64,000 bases of DNA from the NCBI GenBank assembly GCA_910578795.1, contig CAJTSD010000008.1, positions 1 through 64,000 of the forward strand. Reading direction: 5' to 3'. Origin of the DNA: an uncultured Lachnospiraceae bacterium. GTDB taxonomy: Bacteria; Bacillota; Clostridia; Lachnospirales; Lachnospiraceae. Under the pieces are notes generated by a model, which was given only the letters and a program-made list of their open reading frames with translations, was not told the origin of the DNA and searched no databases. This document shows, one piece after another, positions 1 through 8,784 of the stretch (position 1 is its first letter; each line of letters starts with the position of its first letter). Position numbers and translations under genes: made by a program.

Positions 1-2
1 AT

Positions 3-9
3 CTCCTCC
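3..9 (-). promoter_or_regulatory. Shine-Dalgarno of a gene beyond the left edge
   Basis: Read on the minus strand the first bases give GGAGGAG, a strong ribosome binding site, directly after the stop of the 115-residue membrane protein. No start codon follows inside the window. I infer that another minus-strand gene of the same operon begins just left of base 1. Confidence 0.5.
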
Positions 10-19
10 GTTCTTATTT

Positions 20-367
20 TTATTTTTCTCCTACCAAATATTTGCGCTGTGCCTTCATAAGCAGCATTCCATACGCGATGATAGCCACAACTTCAATCAA
101 ATTGATAATCATATCCACGAACGGATACGCTGCCAAAAGTTCAAGCGCACCGATGACACCTGCCGCCAAAAGAAGCACTCCCGTCACAAAGGTAAGCGGA
201 AACGTTGCTTTGATAAACCCTTCCGGATCGTGTGCCCTTTCTATGGGGAAATTCTTGCCGACAAGCATTTCCGGTATTTTTTTATTCTGTTTCATCTGCG
301 TTGCCCAATATAGCATATATACTCCGCACGCCATAATGAGAATGTTTAAGATCATGTCAAAACTCAT
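20..367 (-). CDS. Small membrane protein of unknown function
   Basis: A 115-residue protein with three hydrophobic segments (about residues 5-22, 53-75 and 83-105) and a short basic loop after the first one (KQNKK). No catalytic motif is visible and I do not recognise the family. The ATG has GGGG six bases upstream. It lies 32 bases downstream of threonine synthase on the same strand, so it is probably co-transcribed with thrC, and a further ribosome binding site follows it at the window edge. A membrane location is predicted; a role is not. Confidence 0.6.
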   Translation of the reverse strand: MSFDMILNILIMACGVYMLYWATQMKQNKKIPEMLVGKNFPIERAHDPEGFIKATFPLTFVTGVLLLAAGVIGALELLAAYPFVDMIINLIEVVAIIAYGMLLMKAQRKYLVGEK

Positions 368-399
368 TTTAATCCCCTGTTCTTTCCCAAACGACGCAA

Positions 400-1890
400 T
401 TATTCCATACCAAGGAATTTCATCACGACTGTTTTCATTTCTTCCTTATCGCATACCGTATCATGCAGCACAGGCGCCGTCCGGATTTCCTCAATTGCAT
501 TCGGAACATCCACATTTGCAAGCTTTGAAAGCTCGTCAACAAGTTCAAAATCGCCCATTGCATCATATTTTGTATCAATGGCATTCATAACGCTTCTCGT
601 AAATTTAAACGGACTTGCCGTTGAAGCCAACACCGTTTTGGTGTTGTCACCTGTCTGTTGCTGATACTTCTTCAATACCGCGGACGCTACTGCCGTGTGT
701 GTATCAATAATATAACCAGTCTTTTCATATAACGCCTTAATGGTATCCGCCGTTTCCTGCTCCGTTGCATAACCGCCGTAAAAATCTGCCATTTTTTCCT
801 TCATATCTGCAGTAATTTCATATCTGCCTTCTGCGGAAAGGGATTTCATCAGCGCATCATTTTTTCCTGCATCCGCGCCTGCCGTAATATAAATCAGACG
901 CTCAAGATTGCTTGAAATCAGGATATCCATGGAAGGGGAGCTCGTTAACACAAATTCCCTGTTTTTATCGTAAACACCGGTTTCAAAAAAGTCATAAAGC
1001 ACCTTATTTTCATTGGACGCGCAAATCAGCTTTGCAATGGGTACACCCATTTGCTTTGCAAAATACGCTGCCAGGATATTTCCAAAGTTTCCGGTCGGCA
1101 CTGTCACATTAATCTTCTCGCCGTCCGATATCTTTCCTTCTCCCAAAAGCTGCGCATATGCATACACATAATAAACCACCTGCGGAACAAGCCTTCCGAT
1201 ATTAATCGAATTGGCAGATGAGAACTGGAAACCAGCCTTGTCCATCACATTCGCAAGTTCCTTATCTCCAAAAATCTGCTTTACGCCTGTCTGCGCATCG
1301 TCAAAGTTCCCTGTAATGCCCACAACAAATGTATTATCCCCTTTTTGCGTCACCATCTGCTTTTCCTGAATTGGACTCACGCCGTTTTTCGGGTAAAATA
1401 CAATAATCCTTGTACCCTTAACGTCCGCAAAGCCTGCAAGTGCAGCCTTCCCTGTGTCACCACTGGTCGCCGTGAGAATGACAATCTCATTTTTCACATG
1501 ATTCTTCTTCGCCGATGTAATCATAAGATGCGGCAAAATGGAAAGCGCCATATCCTTAAACGCAATCGTTGCGCCATGGAACAATTCCAAATAATAGGTT
1601 TTGTCTGCCGTGACTAAGGGCGCAATTGCCTCCGTGTCAAACTTTGTATCATAAGCCTTATCAATGCAGTCTTTTAACTCCGCCTCCGTAAAATCCGTAA
1701 AAAACAGCTTCATCACCTCATAAGCCGTTTCCTGATATGTCATTTTTGAAAGCGCGGCAAGGCTCTTGTCCAATACGGGAATGGACTGCGGTACAAACAA
1801 TCCTCCGTCATCCGCAAGCCCCTTTAATATTGCCTGCGATGCCGTAACCGGTTCTGCGCTGCTTCTTGTGCTTTTGTAAAGTAAATTCAT
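400..1890 (-). CDS. thrC: Threonine synthase
   Basis: PLP-dependent lyase that converts O-phospho-L-homoserine to L-threonine in the cytoplasm, the last step of threonine biosynthesis. The N-terminus (MNLLYKSTR) and the motif HGATIAFKD, which holds the PLP-binding lysine (Lys112 from this start), are typical of the family, as is a length near 496 residues. An in-frame ATG at 1902 lies only one base from the AAAGGAG ribosome site, which is too close; the ATG at 1890 restores a usable though long spacing (13 bases) and the canonical N-terminus. It has its own promoter (1976-2004) and a palindrome in its leader. No other threonine gene is adjacent. Confidence 0.95.
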   Translation of the reverse strand: MNLLYKSTRSSAEPVTASQAILKGLADDGGLFVPQSIPVLDKSLAALSKMTYQETAYEVMKLFFTDFTEAELKDCIDKAYDTKFDTEAIAPLVTADKTYYLELFHGATIAFKDMALSILPHLMITSAKKNHVKNEIVILTATSGDTGKAALAGFADVKGTRIIVFYPKNGVSPIQEKQMVTQKGDNTFVVGITGNFDDAQTGVKQIFGDKELANVMDKAGFQFSSANSINIGRLVPQVVYYVYAYAQLLGEGKISDGEKINVTVPTGNFGNILAAYFAKQMGVPIAKLICASNENKVLYDFFETGVYDKNREFVLTSSPSMDILISSNLERLIYITAGADAGKNDALMKSLSAEGRYEITADMKEKMADFYGGYATEQETADTIKALYEKTGYIIDTHTAVASAVLKKYQQQTGDNTKTVLASTASPFKFTRSVMNAIDTKYDAMGDFELVDELSKLANVDVPNAIEEIRTAPVLHDTVCDKEEMKTVVMKFLGME

Positions 1891-1920
1891 TTTTATAACC
1901 ATGCTCCTTTCAAAGATTCG

Positions 1921-1934
1921 GTTAAAATTTTAAC
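1921..1934. promoter_or_regulatory. 14-bp perfect palindrome in the thrC leader
   Basis: GTTAAAATTTTAAC is its own reverse complement. It lies between the predicted thrC promoter and the start codon, about 30 bases upstream of the ATG. The position suits a repressor site or a weak RNA hairpin, but the AT-rich composition means chance is possible. Confidence 0.35.
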
Positions 1935-1975
1935 AAAATATTCTTTTATGATTCCGTGCAAAAAACACTGTGTTA

Positions 1976-2004
1976 AGTATAGCATAGTATTTTTTTAACT
2001 TCAA
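1976..2004 (-). promoter_or_regulatory. Promoter of thrC
   Basis: On the minus strand a -35 TTGAAG (1999-2004) and a -10 TATACT (1976-1981) are separated by 17 bases, with an extended -10 TG motif. The leader to the thrC ATG is about 80 bases. No T-box elements are visible in it. Confidence 0.65.
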
Positions 2005-2007
2005 TCG

Positions 2008-2583
2008 TTAACGCTTAAAAAAATCATGTCCCCCATAGGAGAACAAATAGACCAGGTTGCTGTCAAACCACTGCGCATTTTCAGGCTTAGCATATTTTCT
2101 TGCCATGAAAAACAATGCTCCCTGTGAAACATCTTCGCCATAAAGCGCGCTATACACTGCCTCTCTTGTGTCCTCCGATATCTGAACCTGATAAATCGTT
2201 CCGTTGGAAACCGGAGAAAACTGTGTTACGTTCTGCTTTCTTTGAAATACTACATCTGTAATATTATCTGGAAATTTTGTACTTTTTACACGATTGATTA
2301 CAACATTTGCTACAAGCAGTTTTCCTGTTCTGTCCTCGCCGCCTGCCTCCGCCTGCACAATCCGCATCAGATTTTCAACGTCTTCCCCCGTTGCCTTGAT
2401 ACAATATTTTGGTTCAACCGTATCATAACGAATCACACGCTCCAGCGATTCAAAACGTTCCAGTTCTACACTGGTTGTCAGGGTGCTGCTGTCCGCTTTT
2501 ACCTCCATTCCCTTTGAAAACACAATAAGCCCTGCGCATACAATATTTACAAAGAATAAAAGAATATAGCTTTTTGCATACAT
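2008..2583 (-). CDS. SleB/CwlJ-type cell wall hydrolase
   Basis: A 191-residue protein with an N-terminal hydrophobic signal or anchor (about residues 5-24) and a C-terminal hydrolase domain of the SleB/CwlJ family (about 65-188). The diagnostic block is visible: AEAGGEDRTGKLLVANVVINR, then FPDNITDVVFQ and QFSPVSNG; the first glutamate is the family's catalytic candidate. Family members cut peptidoglycan, classically the spore cortex during germination, but in Clostridia many copies act on the vegetative wall. The ribosome site is weak (ACGGAAATT before ATG). It stands alone, divergent from the AP2-like gene, and ends just beyond the thrC promoter. Confidence 0.85.
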   Translation of the reverse strand: MYAKSYILLFFVNIVCAGLIVFSKGMEVKADSSTLTTSVELERFESLERVIRYDTVEPKYCIKATGEDVENLMRIVQAEAGGEDRTGKLLVANVVINRVKSTKFPDNITDVVFQRKQNVTQFSPVSNGTIYQVQISEDTREAVYSALYGEDVSQGALFFMARKYAKPENAQWFDSNLVYLFSYGGHDFFKR

Positions 2584-2682
2584 AATTTCCGTTCTGTGCC
2601 CTTTCCTTTCTTTTCATTATGGTAAACCTATTCTGCATCTTTTATTAATTTATTCGCTTGTCCTTAAAAAAATTCATATATT

Positions 2683-2711
2683 TTTACATTTTGCAAAAAA
2701 TATGTTATATT
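2683..2711 (+). promoter_or_regulatory. Promoter of the AP2/HNH-like gene
   Basis: TTTACA (2683-2688) and TATATT (2706-2711) with 17 bases between them and an extended -10 TG. It lies about 50 bases upstream of the GTG start and is the only good match on the plus strand in this AT-rich gap. Confidence 0.5.
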
Positions 2712-2760
2712 TAATTTATATTTTTGTAATGAAACGCAAGCGCAGAATTGGAGATTGAAA

Positions 2761-3546
2761 GTGCAAAAGGGAGTTTTTACGGCAAAAAAAAAGGACGGCA
2801 CTGTATATTACCGTGCATCCATAACCTATAAAAAAAAGCATATCAGCCTTGGGGGCTTTGATACGAAGGAACATGCGGCGCTTGCCTACAATGAGGCATG
2901 CAGACTGATTAATACGCCGACACTTACCATAAACAGTCATGATGAAAACTCTCCCCTGCCGTTTGAAAAATGGGTAATCCTACTGAATTACAGGGACAAC
3001 GGCATTTATTTTTGTACACCCATTTATGCAAGAAGCAAATTTTTTTATTATTACGTGTCACCTTCCTTTGTCCTAAAATTTGATATTGACGACCTGTTTT
3101 ATTATTCATCACACAAAATCATGAAACGAAACGGTCATCTTTTTGTAGCGGATTATGGCATGCAGGTAAACATATTAAACCGATACGGCATCCGAAGCCA
3201 TGCGGTTGCAGGCAAGGATTTTCTCTTTTTAAACGGTGACGATACGGACTTTCGCCATGAAAACCTTCATATCGTAAACCACTACCAAGGTGTATCGGAG
3301 GTCACAATCCACGGGAAAAAAAAATACAGGGCACGTATCAACGTGCCCGGATATTATGTCATCGGTCATTATTCTTCGGAAATCGATGCAGCAATCGCCT
3401 ACAACAAAGCAATTGATGTATTAAGGAAAAACGGTTTAAAGAAAAATTATATGCCAAATTACATAGACGGATTATCTCCTGCTGTTTATGCCGAGATTTA
3501 TTCCCATCTCAAAATTTCCGAAAAAATCTTAAACTATCGTCCGTAA
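2761..3546 (+). CDS. AP2-domain protein with HNH-like core
   Basis: A 261-residue protein built as AP2-like, HNH-like, AP2-like. Residues about 3-52 (YYRASITYKKKHISLGGF, then AALAYNEAC) and about 174-225 (YRARINVPG, IGHYSS, AAIAYNKA) match the AP2/ERF DNA-binding pattern. The middle (about 110-165: NRYGIRSHAV, FLNGDDTDFRHENLHIVN) resembles the HNH endonuclease fold of phage and mobile AP2-HNH proteins, although a full set of catalytic histidines is not evident. The GTG at 2761 is preceded by GGAG seven bases away; the TTG at 2755 is too close to it. It is one of only three plus-strand genes and its stop overlaps the 3' end of the GH25 gene. A regulator or a domesticated homing endonuclease are both possible. 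Confidence 0.7.
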   Translation: MQKGVFTAKKKDGTVYYRASITYKKKHISLGGFDTKEHAALAYNEACRLINTPTLTINSHDENSPLPFEKWVILLNYRDNGIYFCTPIYARSKFFYYYVSPSFVLKFDIDDLFYYSSHKIMKRNGHLFVADYGMQVNILNRYGIRSHAVAGKDFLFLNGDDTDFRHENLHIVNHYQGVSEVTIHGKKKYRARINVPGYYVIGHYSSEIDAAIAYNKAIDVLRKNGLKKNYMPNYIDGLSPAVYAEIYSHLKISEKILNYRP

Positions 3547-4817
3547 TCCTGAAAGCTCATGCTCATTGCCACCTTACCTGACACGCCGTTGACGCTTGCA
3601 TTCGAGTCGTACTGCCACATGCCAAATTCATACGGATAGTCCGGCTCCTTACTGTCCTGCGCATACCATACGTCATAATCACTTAAACGCTCCATATCAA
3701 CCATCGTAAGCAGCCATTCCTTATCACCGTAAACCATCGCATTGTAGCCCTCATCATAAACCCTGTCCAAAAATGCTTTTGCAATAGAGGTTCTTTCCTC
3801 AACGTCAAGCGCCTCAATCCGCGCCATATCATTCTCAACCGTTTCCATCACAAATGCAACCGGATATCTGATATCGTAGTCGGCAATTGCATCCAGCAAT
3901 TCATCCGCTTCCTCGCGTGCCTCCGACTTATTGACTGCCTGGGAACAAAAATATACGCCAATGTCAAGGCCTGCCTTTTTTGCGGCTTTTAAGTTATCCT
4001 TATATTTATCGTCAAACACAATATTTCCGCTGCTATATCCCCTTGCTGCGATTCTAATCATGACAAAGTCACAGCCTGCCTTCTTGAGCTTTGAAAAATC
4101 AACGTCTCCCTGATTTGCGGAAATATCCGCGCCGCATTTCGACACAATTTTTCCTTCCTCATAATAGTTCATAACGGGCTTTTGATATTTCAGATTCGCA
4201 TAATTATAGTCATTTCTCTCAATTTCAGAGCTGAGATCCACCCACTCTTTTGTCCCATCCGTATGCTTTACCTGGATACGCCCGTCCTCATATTTGTCTT
4301 TATCGTCGTCTTCCTTTTCATCTTCGGCATCGTTATCATCCTTGATGTTTTCCTTATCCGGCTTATCATACACGGAGGTCTTTCCATTGGCAAGCTCGTC
4401 AGCGGTTGCCGCCTTGTCCCCCGACGATTCTTCAGAAGAACCTTCTATCACTGTCTCGCCAGTTGTTTGGTTTTTCACCGTGCCATTGTTTTTATTGGAC
4501 TTCGAACCGCCCTTCTCGCGCCCCGTATCAGGAAGCGTCCAAATATCAAGGTCGTCTGAAGTCAGTTTATTCTCTGAAATAACAGTCGCCGTTCCTCCGG
4601 TATTCGGGTTGCTCGACTGCGCCGTCTGCGCATCCCTCTGCGCCACTGCCGCCGCATATCCGCTGCCGTCATTTTTGCTTTTGCTGCCATTTGCCCAAAA
4701 GACAAGCGCTGTTACGGCAAGAATTACCACAGACATAATCAGCGCCATATAAACATATATCATTTTTGAGCCTGAACCATGCTCCTCCTCATAATAACCG
4801 TCGTTTTGCAGTTTCAT
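3534..4817 (-). CDS. Membrane-anchored GH25 muramidase-like protein
   Basis: About 427 residues: a transmembrane anchor (about 20-42), a long Ser/Asn/Asp/Glu-rich spacer (about 45-190), then a GH25 (lysozyme-type) domain (about 226-427). GH25 hallmarks are CGADISANQGDVDF with the first catalytic Asp, VMIRIAARGY, DIGVYFCSQA and DVWYAQ. The family cuts the beta-1,4 bond between MurNAc and GlcNAc. The usual DxE motif before the second helix reads VME here (the Asp position is Val), and the late VDxN segment reads VAMS. Activity is therefore doubtful. The ATG at 4817 is six bases from GGGGG; the ATG at 4823 is too close. It has a near-consensus promoter of its own. Confidence 0.8.
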   Translation of the reverse strand: MKLQNDGYYEEEHGSGSKMIYVYMALIMSVVILAVTALVFWANGSKSKNDGSGYAAAVAQRDAQTAQSSNPNTGGTATVISENKLTSDDLDIWTLPDTGREKGGSKSNKNNGTVKNQTTGETVIEGSSEESSGDKAATADELANGKTSVYDKPDKENIKDDNDAEDEKEDDDKDKYEDGRIQVKHTDGTKEWVDLSSEIERNDYNYANLKYQKPVMNYYEEGKIVSKCGADISANQGDVDFSKLKKAGCDFVMIRIAARGYSSGNIVFDDKYKDNLKAAKKAGLDIGVYFCSQAVNKSEAREEADELLDAIADYDIRYPVAFVMETVENDMARIEALDVEERTSIAKAFLDRVYDEGYNAMVYGDKEWLLTMVDMERLSDYDVWYAQDSKEPDYPYEFGMWQYDSNASVNGVSGKVAMSMSFQDYGR

Positions 4818-4858
4818 AATCATCCCCCGTTAAATTAACATAATATATTTACAGATAC

Positions 4859-4887
4859 ATTATAATATATTCAGAGAACAATTTCAA
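4859..4887 (-). promoter_or_regulatory. Promoter of the GH25 gene
   Basis: A minus-strand TTGAAA (4882-4887) and a consensus TATAAT (4859-4864) with 17-base spacing, about 40 bases upstream of the start codon. Confidence 0.75.
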
Positions 4888-4924
4888 TTATTTTCTTTAT
4901 TTTTTATTCAAATCATTTAATTTC

Positions 4925-6337
4925 TTAAAACTGTATTGGCAATACATCCTCCGTAAGCGGAAGCATCTGATACTCGGGAAACTGTTCCACCAAATCATTG
5001 ATACAGAGTGTCGTATTATACACAACGTCATGTGCCAGCATCACAATCTTTTTTCTGCCAAGTGTGCTGTCCTTCGCATTCGCAAGCAAACGCTCAGGGG
5101 TTGACGTATGTACGGCATCCTCTAAGCTCGCATTCCAATCAAAATAGATATACCCTTTCTCTGTCATGGTCTTTGCAATATCCCCATAACCCTTTTTATT
5201 ATAGGAATTAATACTTCCTCCCGGAAACCGAAACAGCTTTACCTCTACCCCCGTAGCCTCATAGACAGCTGCTTTTGCCTTCTCAAAATCCGCTACATAA
5301 GCGTCAACGCTCTCGTACAAAGCCTCATAATCATGGTTGTAACAATGAATACCAATCGTATGTCCTTCCGCCACAATACGCCTTGCTATTTCCGGATGTT
5401 TTTCTACATTCTCTCCAACAAGAAAAAAGGTCGCTTTAATATTTTGCTCTTTCAAGGCGTCTAAAACAGAACTTGTGTTTTCAGCAGAAGGACCATCGTC
5501 AAATGTCAGATACATTGTCTTGGGGTGAAAGTAGAGTTCTATGCCTGACACAATTGATGCGGCAAGCTGCTTTTGATATTCTTCCGAAACCAAAAGCGCA
5601 CACTCCTTTTTGTTGGAAAGAAATCCTGTTTCTATTAAGCAGGCAGGCATCGTTGTTTCCCTGATGACATAAAGATTTTCATTTGCCAGAATACTGCGGT
5701 CACGCGCATCCGTGCTGTCGGTCAGCTGTTGCTGCATCAGCTTTGCAAGACGTTTACTGTCAGCTTCGCTCCCCGCGCTGTAATAGGTTTCTATTCCATG
5801 CACGCTTTCGACTTCCTCATCGCACGAATTCTGATGAATGCTAATATAGATGGTCGCACCGTTTTCATTTGCCAGCCTGACACGGTCTTCAAGCGATATG
5901 GTTTCATCCCCCTCACGCGTCATCAATACCTCATAGCCGTGCTCACCCAGCAGTTCTTTGATATGCATTGCAATCTTTAAATTGATGTCTTTCTCTAACA
6001 CGTTTCCGCTCATACATCCGCCGTCTGCCCCGCCATGTCCTGCGTCGACCACAATCAGCGGATTGGAAGCGTCCCTTACCGGAACCAAAGCTGCCTTTGG
6101 TTTCATGGTATTGACTGCCAGCAGCACATCCGCTACTCCCAGCACTGGCATCGGATACAATTTTTCCTCAGCCACAGTACGATTGTTCCTGTACAGGTTA
6201 CCCCATCGGTAAGCTGCTGCATGTGCAATGCAGCATAACAGGCACGTTGCTGCAATCCATGCCCAAAGCCGTCTTAACGCCCTTTTGTCAACTCTTCTCC
6301 TGACTGTTCTTTGATATTGCGCATACCCTGTGTACAT
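4925..6337 (-). CDS. N-acetylmuramoyl-L-alanine amidase fused to polysaccharide deacetylase
   Basis: A 470-residue bifunctional wall enzyme. After a basic N-terminus and a transmembrane anchor (about residues 22-42) comes an Amidase_3 domain (about 94-268) with zinc ligands His101 (DAGHGG), Glu115 and His168 (ISIHQN) and catalytic Glu236 (CLIETGF). It is followed by a NodB-type CE4 deacetylase (about 274-468) with TFDDGP (Asp280, Asp281), the metal pair H331/H335 (HCYNHDY), RFPGGS and the late AHD motif. The first domain removes stem peptides from MurNAc; the second removes N-acetyl groups from glycans. The start at 6337 has GGGGG eight bases upstream; a longer frame begins at 6427 without a ribosome site. 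It lies last in the two-component operon. Confidence 0.9.
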   Translation of the reverse strand: MYTGYAQYQRTVRRRVDKRALRRLWAWIAATCLLCCIAHAAAYRWGNLYRNNRTVAEEKLYPMPVLGVADVLLAVNTMKPKAALVPVRDASNPLIVVDAGHGGADGGCMSGNVLEKDINLKIAMHIKELLGEHGYEVLMTREGDETISLEDRVRLANENGATIYISIHQNSCDEEVESVHGIETYYSAGSEADSKRLAKLMQQQLTDSTDARDRSILANENLYVIRETTMPACLIETGFLSNKKECALLVSEEYQKQLAASIVSGIELYFHPKTMYLTFDDGPSAENTSSVLDALKEQNIKATFFLVGENVEKHPEIARRIVAEGHTIGIHCYNHDYEALYESVDAYVADFEKAKAAVYEATGVEVKLFRFPGGSINSYNKKGYGDIAKTMTEKGYIYFDWNASLEDAVHTSTPERLLANAKDSTLGRKKIVMLAHDVVYNTTLCINDLVEQFPEYQMLPLTEDVLPIQF

Positions 6338-6456
6338 CAATAAAGCCCCCTTCTTCTTCGGTAATGGAACCCTTATATTACGATTTACAAGAATCCTTAC
6401 CAAAATAATACAGGAGCGCTTCATCAAATTGACATAATTTTTACATCATATTTGCA

Positions 6457-7347
6457 TCATCGCGAAATTTTTAAAAACAGCTCGTTAATCCCCTCATAAA
6501 ATCCGACCGTGACAACCGTATTTCCATTGTCTACCCCCGCAAATTTATATTTTTTATAATCCGAGGTTGTTTCCAAAAGCGGATTGGTATCTTCATACAC
6601 TCCCTGCCCTGTCAGTCCAAGATATTCACTCCACTGTGCCACCATTTTGTCAGAATCAATATCCGCCCACGTACTGCCTGCAGTTCTTACATAAAACTCA
6701 TAAACAAGCCCCGTATCCGCATCAATGTAGACATCAAGAAGACAGCCTTCCTTTTTTGCGTTCTGCTGCCCCGTTTTTAAGCTGATCTTCCACACTGACA
6801 GATTATTTCTCGGCTCAAGCACATCAATCGCAGAATAAAGCACCGCGCTGTGCGTCGCCGCCGTAACGTTCCTGACTTCCTCGGGCAGAATAGCAAGCGT
6901 ATACATTTTTGCAAGCTCTTCATTACACCGCTCATAGATCTGCTCCTCCGTAATCTCCTTATCCGAAGGCTCCTGGTGATTGACCACAAACGCATAATTT
7001 CCCGTCAGATTATTATAATCCATATCCGTCTGCACCTTTGTGAGCGCGCTCGCCTCACTCTCGGGCAGCACTTGATTCGTAAGACATTTTGACAAAATAT
7101 AAAGCTTTTCGTTGTTGTTGAGCGAGTAGCGATACCCTTCCCCGTTTCCCTCTACTGCCTCCGCCTTAATCTTATTCAGGGTATAACGGTCCCTATATTG
7201 GGAAAGCTGCTCTGGTCCCCATATTGCTCCGAACACAACAAATGCCGTTCCTATGACCAAAAACACAAAAACGTATTTTTGATTTCTGTATTTACGCCGG
7301 TATTGACTGCCGGTTCGATTTTTCTTTTTACGAATCTGTACACTCAT
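6457..7347 (-). CDS. Membrane-anchored protein coupled to the sensor kinase
   Basis: A 296-residue protein with a very basic N-terminus (KKKNR), one transmembrane helix (about 26-44) and an extracytoplasmic domain. Near residue 205 the stretch VYIDADTGLVYEFYVR resembles the PepSY/YpeB fold signature, so the protein may be an extracellular inhibitor or a sensor partner; the family itself is not recognised with certainty. Its start overlaps the kinase stop by four bases (ATGA), which indicates translational coupling. In Bacillus the YycH/YycI proteins hold a similar position next to the WalK kinase, but I see no direct sequence identity. Confidence 0.6.
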   Translation of the reverse strand: MSVQIRKKKNRTGSQYRRKYRNQKYVFVFLVIGTAFVVFGAIWGPEQLSQYRDRYTLNKIKAEAVEGNGEGYRYSLNNNEKLYILSKCLTNQVLPESEASALTKVQTDMDYNNLTGNYAFVVNHQEPSDKEITEEQIYERCNEELAKMYTLAILPEEVRNVTAATHSAVLYSAIDVLEPRNNLSVWKISLKTGQQNAKKEGCLLDVYIDADTGLVYEFYVRTAGSTWADIDSDKMVAQWSEYLGLTGQGVYEDTNPLLETTSDYKKYKFAGVDNGNTVVTVGFYEGINELFLKISR

Positions 7348-8756
7348 TCAACATTTTCTCCATCTGCATTTCCAATCAAAAAGCGAAAGCAGCTTCCTTC
7401 TCCAAGCGTGCTCTCAATGACAAGCTCGCTGCCATGAAGCGAAAGCACCTGCGTACACAACGACAATCCAAGTCCCGCGCCGTTCCTGCTTCTTGAGCGC
7501 GACTTGTCCACCATATAAAATGCCTCCGTAATGCGGCTGCACTCCTCCTCGGGAATACCCACGCCGTAATCCCTGACGCTGAAGAGATATCCGTCCTCCT
7601 GTTTCTCTCCCCGCACTTCAATGATTCCGTCCTCATAAGATGCCTTATACGCATTGTCAATCAGATTTAAGAGAACGGACTTTAAGAGATTGACCTCCAC
7701 GCACACTGTTCCCGTGTCATATTGAATATCAAGCGTCACGCCCTCAATTGTCCCATACATCTCTTTCAGGTATTCAAACAGCTCTGCCGTGTCCGCTTCC
7801 TGCAGCTCCAGTTCCCCGCGCTTCATAACCACAATGTCCAAAAGCCGAAACGACATCGTTTCCAGGCGTTTCCCCTCCGTATAAATATAATTTGCCGAAA
7901 GAAAATGCTTCTCCTCGTCCAGCTTTCTCGAACGCAGCAAATCCGCATATCCGATAATCGAAGTCAGCGGAGTTTTGAGTTCATGCGAAAATGCCCCGAT
8001 AAAATCTTCCCTTGCGCGCACTTCATTTTCAAGCTGCTCCATATTTTTTTTGAGCGCATTCGCCATTTTATTAAAGTCCACCGTGAGCTGTCCCAGCTCA
8101 TCATTGCTGACACGCTTTGCCCGGTAAGCGTAATCGCCTGCCGCCATTTTTTTGGTCGCCTTTGTCAGAAGACGGATTGGCTTTGTAATCCACCCTGAAA
8201 TAATCCACATAATGACAATGCTGATAAAAAGCATCAGAACGGTTACCTGTCTGTAAATATGAAACCCCTGCCCCCGTTCCTCAAAAATGCCCGTCACGTC
8301 ATGAAGCGTTTCCAAATACAAAACCCTGTCAAGCGCATCCAACATCATACCCGTTTGAATATAGTAGTAATCGCCGTCCCGTACCACCTGATAAATACGT
8401 GTTTCCTTGTCAATCTGCATCAAAAAGTCAATCTCCTGCGCAAAGCCCTCGCTTGCGTACAAAAAACGCCCCTCCTCATCGGATATCCGAAGCAGTCTGC
8501 CACCCTGTCCGCTCGCCTCGAGCTTAATGCCGATTTCTTCGATTGTCGAGTTTTGCAGCATCGCATATTTGGAAGGGATATTAAGCGCCGCCGTTTCAAA
8601 CGCAAACTGGAGGATACTGCTCTCATCAAGCGCCTGTCCGACTTCTCTTTGCATGGAAGCATTAAACACATAATTCACGAAAAAATATCCGCTGACACCC
8701 AACGCAACCGCCATAATCAGCACTGTGCTCAGCAATATTTTGTATGAAAACTTCAT
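7344..8756 (-). CDS. Two-component sensor histidine kinase
   Basis: A 470-residue membrane kinase: first transmembrane segment about 6-28, extracellular sensor region about 31-168, second segment about 170-189, HAMP domain about 190-243, HisKA box with phospho-acceptor His258 (FSHELKTPLTSIIGY), and an HATPase_c domain with N-box NLIDNAYKAS, G1 DYGVGIPEE and G2 GAGLGLSL. It should autophosphorylate on sensing an envelope signal and pass the phosphate to the regulator encoded 28 bases upstream. GGAGG precedes the ATG by nine bases. The downstream neighbours are a coupled membrane protein and a wall-hydrolase fusion, so an envelope stress or wall-growth role is inferred. Confidence 0.92.
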   Translation of the reverse strand: MKFSYKILLSTVLIMAVALGVSGYFFVNYVFNASMQREVGQALDESSILQFAFETAALNIPSKYAMLQNSTIEEIGIKLEASGQGGRLLRISDEEGRFLYASEGFAQEIDFLMQIDKETRIYQVVRDGDYYYIQTGMMLDALDRVLYLETLHDVTGIFEERGQGFHIYRQVTVLMLFISIVIMWIISGWITKPIRLLTKATKKMAAGDYAYRAKRVSNDELGQLTVDFNKMANALKKNMEQLENEVRAREDFIGAFSHELKTPLTSIIGYADLLRSRKLDEEKHFLSANYIYTEGKRLETMSFRLLDIVVMKRGELELQEADTAELFEYLKEMYGTIEGVTLDIQYDTGTVCVEVNLLKSVLLNLIDNAYKASYEDGIIEVRGEKQEDGYLFSVRDYGVGIPEEECSRITEAFYMVDKSRSRSRNGAGLGLSLCTQVLSLHGSELVIESTLGEGSCFRFLIGNADGENVE

Positions 8757-8784
8757 TCATCCAGTCCTCCCTGCCTTCGGTTTA

